The position numbers and the translations under genes were made by a program. The notes beneath the pieces were generated by a model, which had not been told where the DNA came from, searched no databases, and saw nothing but the letters and a program-made list of their open reading frames with translations. DNA of 5,258 nucleotides. Origin: Anaerolineae bacterium. Its GTDB lineage: Bacteria; Chloroflexota; Anaerolineae; Aggregatilineales; Phototrophicaceae. The DNA lies in contig JALONY010000157.1 in the NCBI GenBank assembly GCA_025454715.1, forward strand, positions 1 through 5,258, read 5' to 3'. Positions 1 through 4,963 of the stretch are shown one piece after another (the stretch's first letter is position 1; each line of letters begins with the position of its first letter).

Positions 1-2
1 CG

Positions 3-92
3 TGGTGGGTGGCCTATCAGATGATCGAGGGCGTCCAGCGGGTGCGGTTGATGATTACGCCGCGGGTCATCGCACGGCCGATGATGTCTTGA
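3..92 (+). CDS. C-terminal fragment of an unidentified protein (partial, 5' end outside window)
   Basis: An open frame enters from the left edge and reads 29 codons to a TGA, ending about ten bases before a strong hairpin terminator. The peptide starts WWVAYQMIEG and ends VIARPMMS, with a mix of hydrophobic and basic residues. I do not recognise the family. A second plus-strand frame stays open to about 124, but it would run into the terminator stem, so the frame stopping at 92 is preferred. If real, the gene converges on the nitrite-reductase operon and may share its terminator. Coding status rests only on reading frame and position, so confidence is low. Confidence 0.35.
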   Translation, partial: WWVAYQMIEGVQRVRLMITPRVIARPMMS

Positions 93-101
93 CACAGACG
101 C

Positions 102-145
102 AAAAAAAGCACCGGAACCCCTGATTGGAGGGGTGCCGGTGCTTT
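102..145 (-). terminator. Intrinsic terminator of the fdx-nirK-chaperone operon, possibly bidirectional
   Basis: A ten-base arm AAAGCACCGG (106-115) pairs with CCGGTGCTTT (136-145). After one A/G mismatch, ACCCC (117-121) pairs with GGGGT (130-134), leaving an 8-nt loop. On the minus strand the hairpin is followed by seven T (from A102-108), a textbook rho-independent terminator for the operon above. On the plus strand there are only three T after the stem, so termination of the converging gene would be weaker. Confidence 0.85.
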
Positions 146-200
146 CGGGTTTGAACCACGCCACCTACGGCCTCAAGGGCAGCAGACCGCCGACACCGGT

Positions 201-1265
201 CTACATCCAATACCCGACGCCCATGCGTTTACCCTTTTGCGATGTACCACCGCAGCGCTTCGGCCAAGCGGCTGGGGGCTGTGTCATATGCGAAGCTGGC
301 GCGGATAACCCCCTGGCGCGGATAACCCCCATCGGGTCAATCAGGTAGGAGCGGGTCGAGTGGTCAATGCTGTAGACCGCCATCGTCTGCGCGCCCATCA
401 GCCGTTGATAGTAGAAGCCGTAATCGGGCTGAATGCGGCGCAGGGTCAGGTCATCCGCCGAAAACCCGATGAACTCGGGGTCAAAATGGTCGAGATAGGT
501 TCGCAGTACCTCGGGTGTGTCGCGTGGGGCGTCCACGCTGACATAGACGAACGTCACGGCTACGGCTTGTTCGCCCAACAAAGCTTTGACCTCTTTGTAA
601 TCGACCAACGTGAGCGGGCAGTAATCGGGGCAATGGGTGTAGCCGAAGAACAAGACGCGCCACGTACCGTCGGTATCGCTCAAGCGTTGATCATCGCTGA
701 TGGTGCCCGGGGCGCTGAACGGTTGCGCCTGAACCGGTGGGTTGACCACCCGCCCGACGAATGTGCCCGCAGCGTCGGCCTCGAGCGCCGCAGTGGTCAG
801 GGCGTCAGGTTCCAGCAGGTTCGGGATGGGCGTATCGCTCACCCACGCCACGACCTCAAGCGACGATCCAGACTCCAACCCCAACGTGAGGGTCAACGAG
901 TCGCCCGCCGATAAGGTGCGCGTCAAGCCCATCAACATCACGTGCAGGCCGCCGGGCTGGAGCGCCACCATCTCACCAGCGGGCAGCGCAATCTGTTCGA
1001 CTTGCCGCATCCGCATCACGTCGCCGTCCATTTGCATGGTGTGTAGCTCGACCATGTGCGCCGCATCGGTCTCGGCACGCACCAGCGCATCGTCCGCTTC
1101 GCCCAGATTGGTGATTTGGAAATAGGCCGCACTGATGTCGCGCCCTTCGATGCTCGGGCGCGCCCATGCCCCGTTGACCTCGATGTGTGTTTCGTCGTTG
1201 ACCTGAGCCGCGCTAGGGGCACATAACGCCATCAGCAGGCCAATCAGCAGTGTCCAGTGACGCAT
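201..1265 (-). CDS. Secreted PCu(A)C-SCO copper-chaperone fusion with a frameshifted C-terminus
   Basis: A 354-aa exported protein joining two copper-chaperone domains. Residues 1-20 form a Sec signal peptide. Residues about 25-140 are a PCu(A)C (DUF461) domain with the complete Cu(I) motif H75-X10-M86-X21-H108-X-M110. Residues about 180-317 are a SCO1/SenC thioredoxin-like domain with the CPDYC copper/redox motif (C212, C216) and conserved H302 in YSIDHSTRSYLIDP. PCu(A)C and SCO proteins cooperate in CuA-site assembly of cytochrome oxidase; here, next to nirK, delivery of copper to NirK is inferred. ATG at 1265 is chosen because AGGAGG lies 8 nt upstream; the in-frame TTG at 1271 is too close to it. 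After A317 the sequence leaves the family pattern because of a 17-bp duplication: the expected tail (SFAYDTAPSRLAEALRW onward, stop at 229-231) is replaced by 37 unrelated residues. The protein may be damaged, or the duplication may be an assembly error. Confidence 0.9.
   Translation of the reverse strand: MRHWTLLIGLLMALCAPSAAQVNDETHIEVNGAWARPSIEGRDISAAYFQITNLGEADDALVRAETDAAHMVELHTMQMDGDVMRMRQVEQIALPAGEMVALQPGGLHVMLMGLTRTLSAGDSLTLTLGLESGSSLEVVAWVSDTPIPNLLEPDALTTAALEADAAGTFVGRVVNPPVQAQPFSAPGTISDDQRLSDTDGTWRVLFFGYTHCPDYCPLTLVDYKEVKALLGEQAVAVTFVYVSVDAPRDTPEVLRTYLDHFDPEFIGFSADDLTLRRIQPDYGFYYQRLMGAQTMAVYSIDHSTRSYLIDPMGVIRARGLSAPASHMTQPPAAWPKRCGGTSQKGKRMGVGYWM
296..329. repeat. Perfect 17-bp tandem duplication causing a frameshift
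   Basis: The 17-mer CTGGCGCGGATAACCCC occurs twice head to tail (296-312 and 313-329) inside the chaperone gene. Seventeen is not a multiple of three, so the downstream frame changes. Removing one copy on paper restores a typical SCO C-terminal helix ending in WYIAKG followed by TAA (229-231). This is either a recent slippage mutation or an assembly artefact. Confidence 0.95.
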
Positions 1266-1273
1266 CGCCAATT

Positions 1274-1279
1274 CCTCCT
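1274..1279 (-). promoter_or_regulatory. Ribosome binding site of the chaperone gene
   Basis: A full AGGAGG on the minus strand lies 8 nt before ATG 1265. The alternative in-frame TTG at 1271 would sit only 2 nt from it, so this site decides the start codon. Confidence 0.9.
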
Positions 1280-1288
1280 ATTCAATCG

Positions 1289-1319
1289 GTTGGGGGTGGG
1301 GTCAGCCCCCACCCCCAAC
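1289..1319 (-). other. GC-rich 13-bp hairpin between nirK and the chaperone gene
   Basis: GTTGGGGGTGGGG (1289-1301) is perfectly complementary to CCCCACCCCCAAC (1307-1319), with a 5-nt loop. It fills most of the 64-nt gap between the nirK stop and the chaperone start. No T-run follows on either strand, so it is not a standard terminator. A 3'-end stabiliser for nirK mRNA, a processing site or a partial attenuator that sets the ratio of NirK to chaperone are possible roles (inference). Confidence 0.8.
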
Positions 1320-1329
1320 TTAGGGTCGA

Positions 1330-3156
1330 TTAGTGGCCAGAGTCTTCCGGCAGGTTGGTGCTGTCGAAAATGTCGGGGGCGTCGTCACCCTCGGCGTACA
1401 AGAAGGCGACCAGCCCGCGCTCTAGGCGGCTCAGGGCGTGATCGACGAACAAGTAGCGCCCGGGTACGTCCATCGTGAACTCGACCATCACAGCGCCTCC
1501 GGGCGGGACGAGCGTGGTTTGCACATCGGTCAGCGGCGCAGCGGTCAGCGAAGCTTGGTCATACACACGGTCGAAGATTTCGCCAATTAAGTGGAATGAC
1601 GAGGTAGCATTGGGCCCCCCAACCCCGAAGAACACGCGGACGCTATCGCCCACCTCGGTCTGCATCGCGGTCTCGTCGGTCGTCAGGCCAGCCGCCGCGC
1701 CGTTGAACACGAAGTACTCGGCTTGCTCGTTCAGCATCTTCTGATAGTCGAAGTCGAGGTGCCCCTCGGTGCCGTAGGGCTGCATGGTGTACAACTCGCC
1801 TTGCATGAAGTAAAACTCGCGGTCTACCGGCGGCAAGCCCCCCTCAGGCTCGACCAAGATGAGGCCGTACATGCCGCTCGAGATGTGGTGCGGGATGCTC
1901 GAGGTCGCGCAGTGATAAACATATAGGCCGGCTTGGAGCGCTTTGAAGCTGAATTGTGTGTCCTCACCGGGCAAGGTCTGGGTGTAGACCGCCCCGCCGC
2001 CCGGGCCCGTCACGGCGTGCAGGTCAATCGAGTGCGGCAGCATACTGTCGTCGCGGTTGTGCAGGTTAAAATCGACCGTATCCCCAATCCGCAAGCGGAT
2101 CATCGGCCCGGGGATTTGGCCGTCGAACGTCATGTAGCGATAGGTTGTGCCGTCCGCCAAGACACCGTTGACCTCGACCGTCTCCATGTCGATGCGGAAG
2201 TGCTGCGGCTCGCGGTCACCGACCGGCGGCGGCACATCGGCAGGGTTGCGGATGATCGAGACCGCGTCAGCAATGGCGGGCTTGACCGCATCGCTGGCCG
2301 CGCCGTGGTCATGGCCACTGGCCTCGGTATAGGTCTCCTCAGTCGAGTCAGCCATCGCCGATGGCTCACCCACCGTAATTTCACCCACCACCCGCAACAC
2401 GCCTTCCATGCCGATTTGTTGGTGGCCGGGGATGGAGCAGTAATACTTGAACGCGCCGGGTTGGTCGGCCACGAACTCGATCGTCACGGTCTGTTCGTCT
2501 TCCAACAAATCGCCCGTGTAAACGCCGAACTCGTCAATTTTCAGGTCGTGTTGCATCGGGTCGCCGTTAATCACGGTCAAGCGCACCGTATCGCCCAAAT
2601 TAACGGTCAATTCGGGGTTCACAATTCCATCGATGGCGCCACCGACGCCGACGAACGCCATCGAGGGGTCACCGCCGAGCTGAGTCACCACCGTAAACTC
2701 GACCACGTTGGCCATCGGGAAGGCCGCTGCGGGGTCAATCACCCGCAGCACCCCGACCATGCCGATGTCACGGTACCCGGGCATCGAGCCGTAATACTCG
2801 AAGACGCCCGCTTGGTCGGCCACGAATTCGAGCGTCGCGGTCTCGCCTTGTGCGAGGGCGGGTGTGGCGACCGCGAAAGCGTCAATGGTCAGGTCGTGGG
2901 TCATGTCCACGTCGTTGATGAGCGTAATCCGCACGGTCTGGCCGAGGTCAATGACCAGCTCTGGGTTGATTTGGCCGTCGATGTCGCCACCTGCGCCCAA
3001 ATACGAAATGACTGGTTCCCCGCTGATGCGGGCATGGAGCGTGTATTCGACCAAATCACTGGGGGCGTCCTGAGCGGTCGCCGTCAGGCCGAGCAACAAG
3101 CCGAGCACCACCACGAGGATGATGCGCCGGAGCGAGAGAAGGGCTGTGCTATTCAT
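1330..3156 (-). CDS. nirK: Copper-containing nitrite reductase NirK with two extra N-terminal cupredoxin domains
   Basis: A 608-aa exported enzyme that reduces nitrite to nitric oxide. Residues 1-29 are a signal peptide (RR then a long hydrophobic run, TATAQD). Residues about 36-140 and 152-257 are two plastocyanin-like domains. The second keeps all type-1 ligands (H203, C240, H245, M250); the first keeps H87 and M133 but has G123 and Y128 in place of Cys and His. A linker (258-315) contains GHDHG. The NirK core (about 318-592) has type-1 ligands H375, C416, H424, M429, type-2 ligands H380, H415, H573, and catalytic D378 and H522 (SSFHLIGEIFD). All key residues are present, so activity is expected. 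A classical NirK is about 340-380 aa; the extra cupredoxins suggest internal electron relay, as in the N-terminally extended Hyphomicrobium enzyme. The start at 3156 follows GGGAGG and a good signal peptide; a further in-frame ATG at 3225 lies inside the ferredoxin gene and would spoil the signal peptide. Confidence 0.97.
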   Translation of the reverse strand: MNSTALLSLRRIILVVVLGLLLGLTATAQDAPSDLVEYTLHARISGEPVISYLGAGGDIDGQINPELVIDLGQTVRITLINDVDMTHDLTIDAFAVATPALAQGETATLEFVADQAGVFEYYGSMPGYRDIGMVGVLRVIDPAAAFPMANVVEFTVVTQLGGDPSMAFVGVGGAIDGIVNPELTVNLGDTVRLTVINGDPMQHDLKIDEFGVYTGDLLEDEQTVTIEFVADQPGAFKYYCSIPGHQQIGMEGVLRVVGEITVGEPSAMADSTEETYTEASGHDHGAASDAVKPAIADAVSIIRNPADVPPPVGDREPQHFRIDMETVEVNGVLADGTTYRYMTFDGQIPGPMIRLRIGDTVDFNLHNRDDSMLPHSIDLHAVTGPGGGAVYTQTLPGEDTQFSFKALQAGLYVYHCATSSIPHHISSGMYGLILVEPEGGLPPVDREFYFMQGELYTMQPYGTEGHLDFDYQKMLNEQAEYFVFNGAAAGLTTDETAMQTEVGDSVRVFFGVGGPNATSSFHLIGEIFDRVYDQASLTAAPLTDVQTTLVPPGGAVMVEFTMDVPGRYLFVDHALSRLERGLVAFLYAEGDDAPDIFDSTNLPEDSGH

Positions 3157-3386
3157 TGGATACGTTCCTCCCATATCGGGTTGGGCACGATGAAATAAGG
3201 GAGCTGGATGGCACCGACCGGGCACCCGTCTTCACACGCCGCGCACGCGGTGCAGCGGTTTGGAGCCGTGACCGTTGGCTTACCGTCCAACCGTGCGAGC
3301 GCGTCGGTCGGGCAGGTGCTGATGCACGCGCCACAACCGATGCAGGTCATCCGGTCAATCCATGGGCTAGAAGGGGGTGGGGTCAT
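3153..3386 (-). CDS. 2x[4Fe-4S] ferredoxin-type protein
   Basis: A 77-aa protein without signal peptide, so cytoplasmic. It has two classic cluster motifs: C15-x2-C18-x2-C21-x3-C25-P and C45-x2-C48-x2-C51-x3-C55-P, expected to bind two [4Fe-4S] clusters. The C-terminal tail (LPYFIVPNPIWEERIQ) carries no ligands. The stop codon overlaps the nirK start (ATGA, 3153-3156), so the two are almost certainly co-transcribed and translationally coupled. The partner is unknown: NirK is exported and receives electrons from cupredoxins or cytochromes, so direct donation is unlikely. A role in regulation, quinone reduction or cofactor repair is conceivable but not shown. The start is uncertain: ATG 3386 has no clear Shine-Dalgarno sequence, and M13 (ATG 3350), just before the first cysteine, is an alternative. 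Confidence 0.9.
   Translation of the reverse strand: MTPPPSSPWIDRMTCIGCGACISTCPTDALARLDGKPTVTAPNRCTACAACEDGCPVGAIQLPYFIVPNPIWEERIQ
3167..3172 (-). promoter_or_regulatory. Ribosome binding site of nirK inside the ferredoxin gene
   Basis: GGGAGG on the minus strand lies 10 nt before ATG 3156, within the last codons of the ferredoxin gene. It supports the start that gives a proper signal peptide and the ATGA-coupled arrangement. Confidence 0.75.
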
Positions 3387-3448
3387 GCCGAGGTATCCCG
3401 CTCTTTTTTACCGATGCACACAGCATAACGGGGGGCGGGGCAGCACGA

Positions 3449-3464
3449 TTTAAGCTGGCTTAAA
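3449..3464 (-). promoter_or_regulatory. Perfect palindrome overlapping the putative -10 of the fdx-nirK operon
   Basis: TTTAAGCTGGCTTAAA has two perfect 7-bp arms around a 2-nt centre. Read as TTAAG-N4-CTTAA it has the 5-4-5 layout of FNR-type boxes. On the minus strand it contains TTAAAT (3453-3448), a 4/6 match to a -10 hexamer, with no good -35 seventeen bases upstream, as expected of an activator-dependent promoter. The palindrome is seen directly; promoter function is inference. Confidence 0.5.
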
Positions 3465-3478
3465 ACGGTGTATCAGAG

Positions 3479-3492
3479 GTGACGTTCGTCAC
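3479..3492 (-). promoter_or_regulatory. CRP-type operator palindrome upstream of the fdx-nirK operon
   Basis: GTGACGTTCGTCAC is a perfect 14-bp palindrome matching the CRP core GTGA-N6-TCAC. With flanks it matches 9 of 10 fixed bases of TGTGA-N6-TCACA. Its centre lies about 41-45 nt upstream of the start point implied by the -10 at 3448-3453, the usual place for a class II activator site. A third half-site, GTGAC, lies at 3501-3505. The site falls just behind the stop of the adjacent CRP/FNR-family gene, the obvious candidate to bind it. Confidence 0.6.
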
Positions 3493-3510
3493 ACGACGGC
3501 GTGACTCTTA

Positions 3511-4185
3511 TCATCCATTCATCAACGCTAAACGCCGCAACACCTCGACATCGCGGAGGTGAATGTGTTGGCGGTCGAAGGTGATTGCGCCAGCCGCCTC
3601 GAACTCGCGCAGGAGGACGCTGATGGTCTGAGGGGTGGTGTTCAGGTGTGCGGCCATCGCGGTGCGGGTGATACCGGTCGGCTGGGGCGCGTCGGATTGG
3701 CTGTGACGCAGCACGAACCGCGCCAACCGCACCCCCACCGAATGCACAGCGAGATCTTCCATTTGGTTAACCAATTGGCGCACCCGCCGAGTCAATACGC
3801 GGATGGCATTGAGGGCGACCAACGGGTTTTGGACGAGCGCGGCTTGTAGGATATGTTGAGGGATGAGCCAGACCATCAGGTCGGGGCTGAGGGCGGCAGC
3901 ATTGGCAGGGGTCGGGCAATCGCCCAAAGCCCCGATGTCGTTGAAGGTGTCGCCAGCGCCCAACAGGTGCAAGATGTACTCGCCTCCATCGGGGCGGGTC
4001 TTGTAGATTTTAGCCGTCCCCTGCTCGATGATCCATAAGCCACGGCTGGTATCCCCTTCCCAGAAGATCGCTTCACCCACCCCAAACCGGTACAAGCGGC
4101 TGTTTTGCACCAACGTCTCGACATCGGAATCTGGCAGCCCAGCCAGATACGGGAGGGACTGAAGAGCGTTGTGAACCGCGTTCAT
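3511..4185 (-). CDS. CRP/FNR-family transcriptional regulator
   Basis: A 224-aa protein of standard family length. Residues about 12-130 form the cyclic-nucleotide-binding-type beta-roll (FWEGDTSRGLWIIEQGTAKIY), followed by a dimerisation helix (about 121-146) and a C-terminal winged helix-turn-helix with the recognition helix around TTPQTISVLLREF (183-195). The phosphate-binding cassette reads FNDIGALGDCPTPANAAAL (81-99): the Arg-Ser/Thr pair that holds cAMP is replaced by Ala-Asn. The only cysteine is C90, so there is no FNR-type Fe-S cluster. The effector is therefore neither cAMP nor oxygen through Fe-S; a haem/NO sensor of the DNR kind or a ligand-free regulator is possible. It lies directly upstream of the nitrite-reduction operon with no visible terminator between, so it is the likely local regulator and may be partly co-transcribed. 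ATG 4185 has only a weak Shine-Dalgarno sequence. Confidence 0.93.
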   Translation of the reverse strand: MNAVHNALQSLPYLAGLPDSDVETLVQNSRLYRFGVGEAIFWEGDTSRGLWIIEQGTAKIYKTRPDGGEYILHLLGAGDTFNDIGALGDCPTPANAAALSPDLMVWLIPQHILQAALVQNPLVALNAIRVLTRRVRQLVNQMEDLAVHSVGVRLARFVLRHSQSDAPQPTGITRTAMAAHLNTTPQTISVLLREFEAAGAITFDRQHIHLRDVEVLRRLALMNG

Positions 4186-4223
4186 GAAAAATCATCTCTC
4201 ACCACAATGCTCGACACCGCTCT

Positions 4224-4253
4224 ATTGTGCAGGGATATCGAATGTTATGCCAA
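4224..4253 (-). promoter_or_regulatory. Putative promoter of the CRP/FNR-family gene
   Basis: On the minus strand TTGGCA (4253-4248, 5/6 match to -35) is followed after 18 nt by CACAAT (4229-4224, 4/6 match to -10). The predicted start point is near 4217, about 30 nt before the ATG. An inverted copy of the -10 region (CACAAT at 4203-4208, ATTGTG at 4224-4229, 15 nt apart) brackets the start point and could be a regulator site. Confidence 0.45.
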
Positions 4254-4277
4254 GCCTTTTTGTCGCGCTGAGGGACG

Positions 4278-4367
4278 TTAATCTTTGAGATACCGCGCCA
4301 ATGGGCGTTTGGGTCGCTCGCGTTGCCGCTGGTAGGCCGATCCGCTCAGCTCACCGAGTTGGCTCAT
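4278..4367 (-). CDS. Doubtful 29-codon ORF encoding a basic peptide
   Basis: A short frame starts at ATG 4367, preceded at about 8 nt by a G-run (GGGGGG) that could act as a ribosome binding site, and ends at TAA 4278-4280. The peptide begins MSQLGELSGSAYQ and its second half is strongly basic (QRERPKRPLARYLKD). It sits between the antitoxin-unit terminator and the promoter of the CRP/FNR-family gene. I recognise no family. It would have to be transcribed by read-through or from an unseen promoter. Otherwise the 321-nt gap 4186-4506 holds only that promoter and the terminator. Confidence 0.15.
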   Translation of the reverse strand: MSQLGELSGSAYQRQRERPKRPLARYLKD

Positions 4368-4375
4368 CGACTGAA

Positions 4376-4431
4376 CACCCCCCAACGCCAAAAAAGCCAC
4401 CGGCATCCCTCTATCGAGAAATGCCGGTGGC
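4376..4431 (-). repeat. 56-nt terminator-containing direct repeat, copy 1
   Basis: This copy is near-identical to 4999-5054 in the same orientation. Both run from CACCCCC through AACGCC, an A-tract and the whole hairpin. Differences are one C in the C-run, one A in the A-tract and two loop bases (TATC against AATT). The two copies bracket the antitoxin-like gene. Confidence 0.85.
4390..4431 (-). terminator. Intrinsic terminator of the antitoxin-like gene
   Basis: GCCACCGGCAT (4396-4406) pairs perfectly with ATGCCGGTGGC (4421-4431). Inside, two G-T wobble pairs and CTC/GAG extend the stem to a 4-nt loop. On the minus strand it is followed by six T. It lies 75 nt behind the stop of the antitoxin-like gene. 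Confidence 0.85.
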
Positions 4432-4506
4432 GACAGAATTATCCTGTACTCAATTCGGACAGCGACGCCACATTGCTTAAGAGTGTGTTGTCAATCACCG
4501 CTGCCG

Positions 4507-4905
4507 TCATGCGCGGTGTGTTCCGGCATCCTGCGCCGCATCGACCTCCACACGCGCTTCATCGACGGTTTGCGCCCCGAAACGAAGCGGAACCCCTAAC
4601 CGCTCGAAACGCTCCAACAAGTCATAGCGCGACGTATTCAACATCTCGGCAGCTTTGGACAAGCTAATCTCTTGACTGAGATACGAGCGGACGACATCAC
4701 CGATGGAATCGGGTTCCACCTCCCCCATCTCTCGCAACCCATAAGCCCCCAACGCCTTGAGAAGCCTGTAATCGAGCACATCCAACAGCACGATTTGGTC
4801 TTCCCCGTAGCTTTGCAACAAGACGGTTTGGCCTCTGCGGACTTGTTCGACGATTTCACGGGTGTTGCGGGCGAGGTCGGTTCTAGAAATAATGGCGACG
4901 GTCAT
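4507..4905 (-). CDS. Antitoxin-type protein: Phd/YefM-like N-terminus with UPF0175-like C-terminus
   Basis: A 132-aa acidic protein. Residues 1-50 resemble the Phd/YefM fold that binds DNA and represses its own promoter (ISRTDLARNTREIVEQVRRG, then VLLQSYGEDQIVLLDVLDYRLL). Residues about 66-121 resemble UPF0175, with a helix-turn-helix-like stretch SLSKAAEMLNTSRYDLLERF and VPLRFG. Such proteins usually precede a PIN-type or RelE-type toxin; none follows here, as the gene ends in its own terminator. It may be an orphan antitoxin, a plain regulator, or a partner for a toxin elsewhere. The start at 4905 is chosen because upstream codons run back through the promoter into the terminator repeat (TTG at 5013) and give no plausible domain; the Shine-Dalgarno sequence is weak (GAGGG, about 13 nt upstream). 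The family call is from motif pattern only. Confidence 0.85.
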   Translation of the reverse strand: MTVAIISRTDLARNTREIVEQVRRGQTVLLQSYGEDQIVLLDVLDYRLLKALGAYGLREMGEVEPDSIGDVVRSYLSQEISLSKAAEMLNTSRYDLLERFERLGVPLRFGAQTVDEARVEVDAAQDAGTHRA

Positions 4906-4963
4906 GGTCTTATACAGCCCTCTCAAAAACATATGAGCGAAACGACGTGCATAGGGTGTGATT

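Noticed and set aside
146..170. tRNA T-arm-like sequence (GGTTCAAACC on the minus strand)
   Set aside because: No acceptor, D-arm or anticodon arm is found at the right distances; taken as chance.
360..914. A 184-codon plus-strand frame
   Set aside because: It is antisense to the SCO/PCu(A)C gene, whose motifs are unmistakable; no ribosome binding site or domain supports the plus-strand frame.
1266..1271. TTG start two codons upstream for the chaperone gene
   Set aside because: It would lie 2 nt from the AGGAGG; the ATG at 1265 has the proper 8-nt spacing.
1291..1320. G-quadruplex in the G-rich intergenic stretch
   Set aside because: Each strand has only two or so long G-runs; the perfect inverted repeat explains the sequence better.
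1933..3198. A 421-codon open frame on the plus strand
   Set aside because: It runs antisense to nirK, whose frame carries every copper ligand and a signal peptide. The antisense product is rich in His, Arg and Val with no recognisable domain, a common shadow in GC-rich genes.
3157..3225. Upstream ATG start of nirK at 3225
   Set aside because: It would add 23 residues, including polar ones, before the signal peptide and lies deep in the ferredoxin gene; ATG 3156 has a ribosome binding site and ATGA coupling.
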